Under the pieces are notes generated by a model. That model was given only the letters and a program-made list of their open reading frames with translations. It searched no databases and was not told the DNA's origin. Made by a program: the position numbers and the translations under genes. From Betaproteobacteria bacterium (lineage in GTDB: Bacteria; Pseudomonadota; Gammaproteobacteria; Burkholderiales; Rhodocyclaceae), in the NCBI GenBank assembly GCA_016720065.1, contig JADJXY010000002.1, forward strand, positions 1,191,001 through 1,255,000: a stretch of DNA of 64,000 nt, in the 5' to 3' direction. This document shows positions 33,207 through 41,372 of this stretch, piece after piece. Positions within the stretch are counted from its first letter, which is position 1, and each line of letters opens with the position of its first letter.

Positions 33207-34607
33207 TCAGTAAGCCCCGCCGCCCCCCTGGGCGAGATTCTCGAAGCGCGTGTATTCGCCCAGGAAGGCGAGGCGCACCGTGCCCGTGGGGCCGTTACGC
33301 TGCTTGCCGATGATGACTTCGGCAATGCCCTTGTCCGGGGTTTCGGGCTTGTAGTACTCCTCCCGGTACATCATCAGGATCACGTCGGCGTCCTGCTCGA
33401 TGGCGCCCGACTCCCGCAGGTCGGACATCATGGGGCGCTTGTCGTTGCGCTCCTCGACCTTACGGGAAAGCTGCGAGAGGGCGACGATGGGCACCTGGAG
33501 TTCCTTGGCCAGGGACTTGATCGAGCGGGAGATTTCCGACACTTCGGTGGCCCGGTTTTCCCCCTGGCGATTGGTGCTCATGAGCTGGATGTAGTCGATG
33601 ACCAGCAGACCCAGTTTGCCGCCGTATTGGCGCGCCAGACGCCGGGCCCGGGCGCGCAGGTTGCCCGGAGTGAGGCCCCCGGTTTCGTCGATGTAGATGG
33701 GCGCCTCGTGCAGCTTGCCCAGGGCGAAGGAGAGCCGCGCCCATTCATCGTCGTTGAGCCGCCCGGTGCGCACCCGGTGCGAATCGAGACGGCCGATGGA
33801 CGCCAGCATGCGCATGGCGAGCTGGGTACCCCCCATTTCCATCGAAAACACCCCCACCGGCAAACCGGAATCCACCGCCACGTTTTCCGCGATATTGAGG
33901 GCAAAGGCCGTTTTACCCATCGAGGGCCGGCCGGCGACGATGATGAGGTCGCCAGGCTGGAAGCCTGAGGTTTTCTGGTCCAGATCGGCGAAACCCGTGG
34001 GAACGCCGGTGATGTCGGAGGGGTTTTCCCGGTCGTGCAACTCCTGGATGCGCTCGACCACCTGGGTGAGCAGGGGGTTGATGTGCACGAAGCCGTCGCT
34101 GTGGCCTGCCCCCGCTTCGGCGATGGCAAAGATACGGGCTTCGGCTTCGTCCAGGATGGATTCCGCATCACGCCCCAGGGGATTCAGGGCATGGGCGGCG
34201 ATCTCATCGGCGGTGGCTGCCAGTTGCCGCAGGACGGCCCGCTCGCGCACGATTTCGGCATAGCGCCTGATATTCGCCGCCGACGGCGTATTGGCGGCGA
34301 GTTCCCCCAGATAGGCGAGGCCCCCGGTGCGTTCCCCCTCCCCCAGGCCGTCCAGGGCTTCGGCCACCGTGACCACGTCGGCGGGCTTTCCGTTTTCCAG
34401 CAGAAGCCGGATCTGGCGGAAGATGCGCCGGTGCTCGTCGCGGTAGAAGTCCGTATCGGCGACCAGATCGCCCATGCGATCCCAGGCCTGGTTATCGAGC
34501 AGGAGACCGCCGAGAACGGACTGCTCCGCCTCGATCGAGTGGGGAGGCACCCGCAACTGGGCAACGGCGGAGTCGGCAGGATTCGAGGCAGGGGAGCGGG
34601 AATTCAT
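33207..34607 (-). CDS. dnaB: Replicative DNA helicase
   Basis: A 466-residue hexameric helicase that unwinds DNA at the replication fork. The N-terminal domain has RVPPHSIEAEQSVLGGLLLDN; the RecA-like domain has Walker A IVAGRPSMGKTAFALN, LLVIDYIQLM, and the loop EISRSIKSLAKELQVPIVALSQL. It ends QGGGGAY. No intein. ATG at 34607 has no Shine-Dalgarno sequence and lies six bases after TACACT (34619-34614 on the minus strand), so its mRNA may be leaderless. In many relatives dnaB follows rplI directly; here 5.7 kb separates them. Convergent with the transglutaminase-fold gene (14 bp gap). Confidence 0.97.
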   Translation of the reverse strand: MNSRSPASNPADSAVAQLRVPPHSIEAEQSVLGGLLLDNQAWDRMGDLVADTDFYRDEHRRIFRQIRLLLENGKPADVVTVAEALDGLGEGERTGGLAYLGELAANTPSAANIRRYAEIVRERAVLRQLAATADEIAAHALNPLGRDAESILDEAEARIFAIAEAGAGHSDGFVHINPLLTQVVERIQELHDRENPSDITGVPTGFADLDQKTSGFQPGDLIIVAGRPSMGKTAFALNIAENVAVDSGLPVGVFSMEMGGTQLAMRMLASIGRLDSHRVRTGRLNDDEWARLSFALGKLHEAPIYIDETGGLTPGNLRARARRLARQYGGKLGLLVIDYIQLMSTNRQGENRATEVSEISRSIKSLAKELQVPIVALSQLSRKVEERNDKRPMMSDLRESGAIEQDADVILMMYREEYYKPETPDKGIAEVIIGKQRNGPTGTVRLAFLGEYTRFENLAQGGGGAY

Positions 34608-34758
34608 GGCCGGAGTGTACCAGCGCGGCCCCAACATGGGTCGGAGGGAGCCCGGATCATGGCGGGCGGACGCCATCCCGGACGGCTCCCACTGACGCTT
34701 GCGCGTCACTCCCGCGGGGCTTGCTCGGCCCGGCCCCCAGGCAAGGCCGTGGGACTGA

Positions 34759-35058
34759 CTACTGGCCCACGGCGTCTACAAAAGCGCGTCGGGCCTGCTC
34801 GAAGGCCTTGGCATGGCCCTCGGAAATCCAGGGCGTGCAGGTCTGGCAGAAGGTCTCGAAGGCCAGGAGTATGGCGGCACGATCGAGAGGGGGCAGTCCC
34901 GAAGGCACGGTGACGCCCGGATCGAGGGGCTTGAGCACCGCGTGGCGCGGGATGAGGCGCTGGCCGCCCGGGCCGTTGGCCAACATGGGAGCGGTCTTGA
35001 CCCATTCCGCGCCCTGGTACTCGAAGCGCGCGCCGACGGGAAGCTGGTGGATTCGCAT
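34759..35058 (-). CDS. Conserved hypothetical protein
   Basis: A 99-residue soluble protein of unknown function. It begins MRIHQLPVGARFEYQGAEWVKTAPMLA, a beta-rich start in which GARFEYQGxxWVK looks like a small barrel or SH3-like strand pair, and ends with a helix (LDRAAILLAFETFCQ, HAKAFEQARRAFVDAV). Two Cys are in FCQTCTPW. The first 50 residues resemble short proteins found in other betaproteobacteria, but no role is known to me. An 8-bp hairpin (34746-34773) overlaps its stop codon and could help end transcription, though no T-run follows. Confidence 0.7.
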   Translation of the reverse strand: MRIHQLPVGARFEYQGAEWVKTAPMLANGPGGQRLIPRHAVLKPLDPGVTVPSGLPPLDRAAILLAFETFCQTCTPWISEGHAKAFEQARRAFVDAVGQ

Positions 35059-35098
35059 GGTGTCTCCGCAGCAAGTTCTACGGCTGCCAAGGATACCT

Positions 35099-35431
35099 TC
35101 AGCGCCGCCCCCCATGGTGGCGTTCCCAGCGCCCCCGCTGTTCATGCCAGCGATCGCCGTGGCGTTCCCAGCGGTGGGGCGCCCAGTGGTATCCCGGCCG
35201 ATGCGCCTCCCAATGGCCGGGAACCCAGTCATGGCGATGGCCGGTCCAGGCCCAATAGCCTCCGATCCAGATATGTCCAAACGCGGGAGGCGGTCCCGCG
35301 TACTCAACCCGGGGTGCAGGCGGCGCGACGACGATGGGCTGATCGTAATAGGGCCGCGGCGGTGGCGCGACGACACAGCCCGTCAGGAGAGCCACAAGGG
35401 CCAGGGGAGCAATTCGGAACCAGGGGGTCAT
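35099..35431 (-). CDS. YXWGXW-repeat lipoprotein
   Basis: A 110-residue exported lipoprotein. The lipobox is LLTGC in the signal peptide (IAPLALVALLTGCVVAPP). After a Pro-rich segment come Trp-rich repeats: GHIWIGGYWAWTGHRHDWVPGHWEAHRPGY in separate W-x-x-G-x-W units, then a His/Arg-rich tail (RWERHGDRW, RWERHHGGRR). Proteins with these repeats are common envelope lipoproteins in betaproteobacteria; their function is not known. The tail may bind metals, which is inference. Confidence 0.82.
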   Translation of the reverse strand: MTPWFRIAPLALVALLTGCVVAPPPRPYYDQPIVVAPPAPRVEYAGPPPAFGHIWIGGYWAWTGHRHDWVPGHWEAHRPGYHWAPHRWERHGDRWHEQRGRWERHHGGRR

Positions 35432-35703
35432 GGCTTTTCTTTCGAGGACGACATGACCGAATAACGCAGCCCCAAGTCTCCCGCAGGACAGTGGAAACAG
35501 TCTCTTACGAAAACCGGCCGCGCCGGAAAAGGCCCCCACCGCGTGCAACGCAAGGACGCGTGGCCCTCCCGGAATGAACGTTCGGGATCGGGGCCATGCG
35601 GGCCATGAGCGAGACATCCCGGCCGGAAGCCCTGTCGTCCGGAGGCGCGAGCGCGGCCCGCGAGGCCGCCGGGCGACGCCGAAATCCGCCGGCGACGCTC
35701 TCA

Positions 35704-35768
35704 TGCATGGTTAACCCCCATGCAGTCGGCGTGACAAGGGCAACACAACCATGTCATGGTGCTGCCCT
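35704..35768. other. Two stem-loops in a 396-bp gene-free gap
   Basis: The gap 35432-35827 has no gene I can support; frames in it are short and poor. Near its right end are a 7-bp dyad TGCATGG-TTAACCC-CCATGCA (35704-35724) and a two-part stem-loop, AGGGCA outside and ACCATG-T-CATGGT inside, ending TGCCCT (35737-35768). They lie 60-120 bp before the esterase gene and could be leader structure or a protein site. The rest of the gap shows nothing. Confidence 0.4.
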
Positions 35769-35827
35769 GTGCCGTCGATCGGATGGCCGCTTGCTGCACT
35801 GCTCCCCCGCCACCGAACGTAGGCCCC

Positions 35828-36508
35828 ATGAACATCCTCCTCCCAGCCATCGAGATCGAAACAGCACCCAAGCCGGAATTCGCCGTCATCTGGCTGCATG
35901 GTCTGGGCGCGGACGGCAGCGATTTCGCCCCGGCCATCCCCTTTCTTCGACTGCCGGCAGACCTGGCGGTGCGCTTCATCTTTCCCCATGCGCAGGAAAT
36001 CCGCGTCACCTGCAACGGCGGCTACATCATGCCGGCCTGGTACGACATCATCGAAGCCAACGGCATTGAGCGCGAGGTGGACGAGGTCGGCATCGTCAGC
36101 TCCCGCAGCGACATCCGCCGCCTGATCGACCGTGAGAACCAGCGCGGTATTCCCTGTGGGAACATCGTACTGGCAGGATTTTCCCAGGGCGGCGCCATGG
36201 CCTATACGGTCGGCCTGACTCACCCGCAGCCCCTGGCCGGCGTCGTCGCCCTCTCGGCTTACATTCCCGCACCTTCTCTTCTCACCGGAGCCGAGTGCGA
36301 GCCCAGTCGTGCCACGCCGCTGTTCGCCGGCCATGGCGCCGAAGACGACATCGTTCCCCTGGCCCTCGGCGCCCAGGCGCGGGATGTGCTGCACGCACGC
36401 GGCTACGACCTGAGCTGGCATCTCTACCCCATGGACCACACGGTTTCCGAAGACGAACTGGCGGATGTCGGCGCCTGGCTGGCCGAGCGCTTCCGGCGCA
36501 CGGCGTGA
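35828..36508 (+). CDS. Carboxylesterase/phospholipase family hydrolase
   Basis: A 226-residue alpha/beta hydrolase of the EstB/acyl-protein-thioesterase type. It starts MNILLPAIEIET, has the oxyanion sequence IWLHGLGADGSDF, the nucleophile Ser119 in LAGFSQGGAMA, the acid in HGAEDDIVPL and the catalytic His in YPMDHTVSEDE. Members hydrolyse short-chain esters or lysophospholipids; the natural substrate is unknown. It is monocistronic as far as seen; gpmI follows 140 bp later. Confidence 0.9.
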   Translation: MNILLPAIEIETAPKPEFAVIWLHGLGADGSDFAPAIPFLRLPADLAVRFIFPHAQEIRVTCNGGYIMPAWYDIIEANGIEREVDEVGIVSSRSDIRRLIDRENQRGIPCGNIVLAGFSQGGAMAYTVGLTHPQPLAGVVALSAYIPAPSLLTGAECEPSRATPLFAGHGAEDDIVPLALGAQARDVLHARGYDLSWHLYPMDHTVSEDELADVGAWLAERFRRTA

Positions 36509-36648
36509 CCTCCCCCGGCAGTCTCGCTTGAGCGCCTGCCGCGACGGGAATTCCCTGCCCGGCGCCGGCTGAGGGCTGCGGGGAAGCGTTAAAATGAGCG
36601 CCTTTTTGCGCCTTCACGACGCTCCAGCCCCCAGTCAGGAAACCCCCC

Positions 36649-38301
36649 ATGCTGCATAAACTCCCCACCTTTGCCGGCGTGCCCGGTCCCGTCGTCATCA
36701 TCGTCCTGGACGGCTACGGCATTTCCAGGAACGACGTGGGCAGCGCCATCGCCGCCGCCAAAAAGCCGACCCTCGACGCCCTCTTCGCCAAGCACCCCCA
36801 CATCCGCCTGAAGGCCCACGGTACGGCGGTGGGCATGCCCTCAGACGACGACATGGGCAATTCCGAAGTCGGCCACAACGCCATCGGCGCCGGCCAGGTC
36901 TATGCCCAGGGCGCGGCGCTGGTGTCGGATGCCATCGCCTCCGGGGCCATCTGGCAGGGCGAGGCCTGGCAGCAGATCGTTGCCGGCGCCAAGGCCGGAG
37001 CAAACGGAAAAGCGGGCACGATCCACTTCATCGGCCTCTTCTCCGACGGCAACGTCCATAGCCACATCGACCACCTCAAGGCCATGGTCGTCCAGGCCAA
37101 GGCGGAGGGCCTCAAGACCGTGCGCATCCACGCCCTGCTCGACGGCCGCGACGTGCCGGAAACCAGCGCCCTGGAGTACGTGGTGCCCTTCGAGGCCTTC
37201 CTCGCAGACATTTCCAGCGACGGTTTCGACGCCCGCATCGCCTCCGGCGGCGGTCGCCAGAACATCACCATGGACCGCTACGACGCCAACTGGCCCATGG
37301 TGGCCAAGGGCTGGAAGACCCACGTGCTGGGCGAAGGGCCGCAGTTCGCCAATGCCAGCGAGGCGGTCAACGCCCTGCGCGGGCAGAATCCCGGCACCAT
37401 CGACCAGGATCTGCCGCCCTTCGTCATCGCCGCGGGTGGTCAGCCGGTGGGTACCATCGAAGACGGCGATGCGGTGGTCTTCTACAACTTCCGCGGCGAC
37501 CGCGCCATCGAAATCACCCGTGCCTTCGAGGAAGCGGCCTTCGCCAAGTTCGACCGGGTCCGCGCTCCCAGGGTGACCTACGCCGGCATGCTCCAGTACG
37601 ACGGCGATCTCAAGCTGCCCAAGCGCTTCCTGGTCGCCCCGCCGGCCATCAAGAACACCATGGGCGAATGGTTCAGCAAGGGCGGCATCGCCCAGTTCGC
37701 CTGCTCCGAGACCCAGAAATTCGGCCACGTCACCTACTTCTGGAACGGTAACCGCTCCGGCAAGTTCGCCGGCGAGACCTACCAGGAAGTGCCCAGCGAC
37801 GTCGTGCCCTTCGAGCAGCGCCCCTGGATGAAGGCCGCCGAGATCGCCGACGCCATGATCGCCGCCCTGCAGAGCGGCCAGTACAAGACCCTGCGTTGCA
37901 ATTTCGCCAACGGCGACATGGTGGGCCACACCGGCAATTTCGAAGCCGCCCGCATGGCCATCGAAGCGGTGGACCTGTCCCTCGCCCGCCTGCTCCAGGC
38001 GGTGGACGCTGCCGGTGGCGTGGCGCTGATCACCGCCGACCACGGCAACGCCGACGAAATGTTCGAACTGGACAAGAAAACCGGCCAGCCCGCCACCAAC
38101 AAAGATGGCTCCTTCAAGGCCAAGACCGCCCACACCCTGAACCCCGTGCCCCTGCTGCTGGTGGATAACGTCACGGGCGGCAAACTGGGCCTCAAACAGA
38201 CCAAGGACGCCGGCCTCTCCAATATCGCGGCCACGGTGGCGAACCTCCTGGGCCTGGAAAAACACGCCGCCTGGGACGAGAGTCTGCTGAACCTCCGCTG
38301 A
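36649..38301 (+). CDS. gpmI: 2,3-bisphosphoglycerate-independent phosphoglycerate mutase
   Basis: A 550-residue glycolytic enzyme with two Mn ions that converts 3- to 2-phosphoglycerate. The catalytic Ser72 lies in [18 protein letters not shown] and the metal site in [11 protein letters not shown]. Length (about 550, not 510) and the sequence [20 protein letters not shown] match the plant/trypanosomatid-like form rather than E. coli GpmI, which reads [27 protein letters not shown] -10-like element lies at 36590-36595. It sits with the RTX gene in the segment that separates dnaB from rplI. Confidence 0.95.
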   Translation: [550 protein letters not shown]

Positions 38302-38332
38302 TCGGCCCTGCGGGGGAGCCCCAGGGTGATCC

Positions 38333-38365
38333 GGGGCAAATCCCCCACTTCGGGAGATTTGCCCC
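38333..38365 (+). terminator. Stem-loop after gpmI
   Basis: GGGGCAAATC and GATTTGCCCC form a perfect 10-bp stem with extra CCC/GGG pairs and a CTTC-rich loop. It begins 31 bp after the gpmI stop. There is no T-run, so termination is plausible but not certain. The rest of the 320-bp gap 38302-38621 shows no gene; the RTX promoter must lie in it but no clear hexamers were found. Confidence 0.45.
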
Positions 38366-38621
38366 AGGCCAAGCCCGACCTTGATCTCCCGCAAGAGCCA
38401 AAAGTGCCACGAAATCAGCGTATCCCGGCACTCGCGTCGCCCTGGCACCCTTGGCACCGTTCTTGCGCTGGTGACAGCACCCGGACTTCTCCCGGCATTT
38501 TTCATACCCTAGACAGAACGCGAGACAAGGCAGAAACCCAGACCGGTAAAATTGCGGACTCCACCCTCCCGCAATGCCCCGTTCCCGTTTCCTCCCCCCG
38601 CCCGCAACTCGGAGCCAAACA

Positions 38622-40229
38622 ATGATCACCCTTACTCAAAACACCCTCGGCGCCGGCTGGGAAGACTTCGTCGATCACATCGACGCCTTTTCGGTCAGCG
38701 AAGCCACGGCAACCACGGTCACCCTGACCCTGGTCAGCACCGAGGACGACACGCCCAACCCGAACGGTGGCCGTCTCGTCCTGCAGGGGACCTTCTCCGG
38801 CACTCCCCCGGTTGGTGTAGTCACCGGACTGGAGGCGTATCTCGCAGGCGCAACGACGCCCGCCTTCACTTTTTCGGGCCTCGATCTGACCTATGCAGCC
38901 TTCGTCGGCTTCCTTGGCCTCGGAGATCTCGACGACTACCTGGTGGGCGACGACTTGGGTGATGACGAAAACGAGCACCCCGGAGGTGACGACCATGGCG
39001 CCCACGACGAGTTGGGCGATGATCACCGCGGCGACAACCGTCGGCATGGTAACGGCAACGACGAATTCCACGGCCGGGGCGGCAACGATGACCTGTCCGG
39101 TGGCGGCGGCAACGATGATCTTTTCGGTGACGACGGCAATGATCGTCTGCGCGGTGATTCCGGCGAGGATCGGCTGTTTGGAGGTCGCGGGCGCGACCGC
39201 CTGTCCGGTGGAGCGGACGACGACCTGCTTTCCGGCGGCGACGACAGTGACACCCTTTCCGGCGAAGACGGAGACGATATCCTGTCCGGTGGAAGCGGTG
39301 ACGACGCCCTCAGTGGGGGCAAGGGCGACGATCTTCTCAACGGCGGGTCTGGCAAGGATTCTGTCTCTGGCGGCAACGGAACTGACATGCTGCTCGGTGG
39401 AGACGGCGACGATTCCCTGAGCGGAGACCGTGATGACGACGTGCTGTTCGGTGACTCCGGCAAGGATGCTCTAAGCGGCGGTTCTGGAAACGACACGCTG
39501 AATGGCGGGACCGGTGACGACACGCTCAAGGGCGGCGCCGGGGATGATGCCCTGAATGGGGGCGACGACAATGACACCCTCCATGGCGACAGCGGCAACG
39601 ATACCCTGGCGGGCGGCGCCGGTAATGATCGCCTCAAGGGCGACGGGGGCAATGACAGTCTCGAGGGCGGCGAAGGCAACGACGACCTTGCCGGCGGCGG
39701 CGGAGACGATACCCTGGCGGGCGGCGCCGGCGACGACAACCTCAAGGGAGACGGGGGCAACGACACCCTCACGGGCGATGCGGGCAATGACACCCTGCGT
39801 GGCGGCGGTGGGAGTGACAGCATGAGCGGTGGTACAGACAACGACACGCTTCTCGGCGAAGGCGGCAACGACGTGTTGCTTGGCGGGGCGGGCGACGACG
39901 TCCTCAAGGGTGGAGGCGGCGATGACGTGCTCCGGGGCGGCGCCGGCAATGATCAGCTTTGGGGAGAAGGTGGCAACGACGACTTCATCCTCGATAGCCT
40001 GGACGGTGTCGATCAGATCTTTCGATTTGCCACGGGCAAGGACGATCTGGTTCTGGATGCCTCGGTTTTCACCGGCGGAGCCGGCACGCTGAACTACACC
40101 GTCGATGCGCCGAGCGGGATCGGCCACCTGTACTACGACGGCGACGGAGCAGGCGGTGCGGATGCTGTCGAAATTGCCGCTTTCATGGGTGGGCGTTTCA
40201 ACCTCGACAACGACGTTTCCTTCGTTTGA
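38622..40229 (+). CDS. RTX calcium-binding repeat protein
   Basis: A 535-residue acidic protein. Residues 1-115 are a beta-rich domain I do not recognise (MITLTQNTLGAGWEDFVDHI), with no signal peptide. An Asp/His-rich linker (about 116-141) leads to 35 consecutive nonapeptides GGxGxDxLx (residues 142-456), which fold as a calcium-binding beta-roll outside the cell. The C-terminal 79 residues (DFILDSLDGVDQIFRF... ending DNDVSFV) resemble the end domain of type I secreted RTX proteins. No ABC exporter, membrane fusion protein or acyltransferase lies nearby. It may be an adhesin or surface-layer protein. ATG at 38622 chosen; an upstream start would add a poor sequence. Confidence 0.9.
   Translation: MITLTQNTLGAGWEDFVDHIDAFSVSEATATTVTLTLVSTEDDTPNPNGGRLVLQGTFSGTPPVGVVTGLEAYLAGATTPAFTFSGLDLTYAAFVGFLGLGDLDDYLVGDDLGDDENEHPGGDDHGAHDELGDDHRGDNRRHGNGNDEFHGRGGNDDLSGGGGNDDLFGDDGNDRLRGDSGEDRLFGGRGRDRLSGGADDDLLSGGDDSDTLSGEDGDDILSGGSGDDALSGGKGDDLLNGGSGKDSVSGGNGTDMLLGGDGDDSLSGDRDDDVLFGDSGKDALSGGSGNDTLNGGTGDDTLKGGAGDDALNGGDDNDTLHGDSGNDTLAGGAGNDRLKGDGGNDSLEGGEGNDDLAGGGGDDTLAGGAGDDNLKGDGGNDTLTGDAGNDTLRGGGGSDSMSGGTDNDTLLGEGGNDVLLGGAGDDVLKGGGGDDVLRGGAGNDQLWGEGGNDDFILDSLDGVDQIFRFATGKDDLVLDASVFTGGAGTLNYTVDAPSGIGHLYYDGDGAGGADAVEIAAFMGGRFNLDNDVSFV
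39045..39989 (+). repeat. 35 tandem 27-bp units encoding RTX nonapeptides
   Basis: Thirty-five 27-bp units run without a frame change or missing codon; each encodes a nonapeptide of type GGxGxDxLx. Gly at position 1, Asp at 6 and a hydrophobic residue at 8 are nearly constant; units 7, 15, 20 and 30 have Asp for the usual Gly at position 4. Synonymous codons vary widely, so the array is old rather than a recent expansion. Confidence 0.9.
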
Positions 40230-40261
40230 CGCCCAACCGGCTGCGGCCGGGCACACTTGAA

Positions 40262-40292
40262 AAAAAGGCCTCGCAATTTGCGAGGCCTTTTT
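40262..40292. terminator. Bidirectional terminator between RTX gene and rplI
   Basis: AAAAA-GGCCTCGCA-ATT-TGCGAGGCC-TTTTT. The A and T runs on both sides let it act in both directions for the two convergent genes. Confidence 0.9.
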
Positions 40293-40308
40293 GCTGAGGC
40301 AGAGAGCC

Positions 40309-40755
40309 TTACTCGGCGACCACGGCAACCGTGATGCTGGCCAGCACGTCGGTGTGCAGGGCCACTTCCACCGGAAACTCGCCGATGGCCTTGAAGGGGC
40401 CTTCGGGCAGGCGGATGGCCGCTTTGTCCACATCGAAACCGGCAGCCTTCAGGCCTTCGGCGATATCGATATTGCCGACGGAACCGAACAGGCGGCCGTC
40501 CATGCCGGCCTTGCGGGCCACGCTGACGGTGACGCCGGCAAGCTTCTCGGCGACGCCCTGGGCGGCGGCCAACTTCTCGGCAGCCACTTTCTCGAGTTCA
40601 ACGCGGCGCGCTTCGAACTCAGCCTTGGCAGCCGGGGTGGCACGCTTGGCCATGCGGCGGGGAATGAGGAAATTGCGGGCGTAGCCGTCCTTGACCTTGA
40701 CGATGTCCCCCAGGTTACCCAGGTTGACCACCTTTTCGAGCAGAATGATTTGCAT
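40309..40755 (-). CDS. rplI: 50S ribosomal protein L9
   Basis: A 148-residue ribosomal protein, full length. The N-terminal domain reads MQIILLEKVVNLGNLGDIVKVKDGYARNFLIP in segments and the long helix and C-terminal rRNA-binding domain follow. Last gene of rpsF-priB-rpsR-rplI; it starts 18 bp after rpsR and ends before a bidirectional terminator. Confidence 0.98.
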   Translation of the reverse strand: MQIILLEKVVNLGNLGDIVKVKDGYARNFLIPRRMAKRATPAAKAEFEARRVELEKVAAEKLAAAQGVAEKLAGVTVSVARKAGMDGRLFGSVGNIDIAEGLKAAGFDVDKAAIRLPEGPFKAIGEFPVEVALHTDVLASITVAVVAE

Positions 40756-40773
40756 GTCTCGTCTCCGCGGAAA

Positions 40774-41049
40774 TTACAGGTGGTTGTCGGTGTAGGGCAG
40801 CAGGGCCAGGAAGCGGGCGCGCTTGATGGCGGTGCCCAACTGGCGCTGATAGCCGGCCTTGGTGCCGGTCAGGCGAGCCGGCATGATCTTGGCGTTTTCC
40901 TGGATGTATTCCTTCAGCACATCCACATCCTTGTAGTCGATCTCGACCACTTTCTCCGCCGTGAAGCGGCAGAACTTGCGGCGCTTGAAGAGACCGCCGC
41001 CGCGCTTCTTTTTCTTGTCGTCATCCTTCTTCTTGAAGAATCGTGCCAT
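40774..41049 (-). CDS. rpsR: 30S ribosomal protein S18
   Basis: A 91-residue ribosomal protein. The core CRFTAEKVVEIDYKDVDVLKEYI and RLTGTKAGYQRQL is standard. The N terminus MARFFKKKDDDKKKKRGGG is a longer and more charged tail than in E. coli S18. Its first 29 bases overlap the end of priB. Confidence 0.98.
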   Translation of the reverse strand: MARFFKKKDDDKKKKRGGGLFKRRKFCRFTAEKVVEIDYKDVDVLKEYIQENAKIMPARLTGTKAGYQRQLGTAIKRARFLALLPYTDNHL

Positions 41050-41350
41050 TTTCGTTTCCTTCCAAAATTTCGATCGTATTCACATGGAGCACGGGAGTCT
41101 TGCCGTTGCGGCTCCGGGCTGCCAGAAATCCGGTCACGCGGACCGTCCCGCCGAGGGGTACCGCCTGGAGCCAGCGGGCAGGATCGCCCAGGGCCACGAC
41201 GGCAATTTCACAGGCCACCTGCCGCAGCGCGCCGGCTTCTTCCTGCTGCGAGGCGTGTTCCACGACACCTTCGCTGACGGGAATTCCGGCGGGGGTATAA
41301 CGCAGCGCCTTGCGCTCGCGCAACCGGCCGGAGAGTTCGACGCGATTCAG
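41021..41350 (-). CDS. priB: Primosomal replication protein PriB
   Basis: A 109-residue single-strand DNA-binding OB-fold protein that helps restart replication. The family start NRVELSGRLRERKALRYTPAGIPV is present from codon 2, but no ATG, GTG or TTG precedes it in frame. A CTG at 41350 with GGGAAGG before it is the best start; a TTG at 41323 would cut off the first beta-strand. The gene begins 22 bp after rpsF and overlaps rpsR by 29 bp. Confidence 0.85.
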   Translation of the reverse strand: MNRVELSGRLRERKALRYTPAGIPVSEGVVEHASQQEEAGALRQVACEIAVVALGDPARWLQAVPLGGTVRVTGFLAARSRNGKTPVLHVNTIEILEGNENGTILQEEG

Positions 41351-41372
41351 CCTGCCTTCCCGTACCTGAACC

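Noticed and set aside
35432..35703. Small genes in the gap left of the esterase
   Set aside because: Frames overlap each other, lack ribosome sites and have Arg/Ala/Pro-biased translation.
38622..40229. CRISPR-like or recent tandem repeat expansion in the 27-bp array
   Set aside because: Units are coding in one frame, vary in synonymous positions and have no spacers.
39023..40433. Minus-strand frames rich in Pro/Ser or Val/Ala opposite the RTX repeats
   Set aside because: Simple antisense of the 27-bp repeats; repetitive translation is a by-product.
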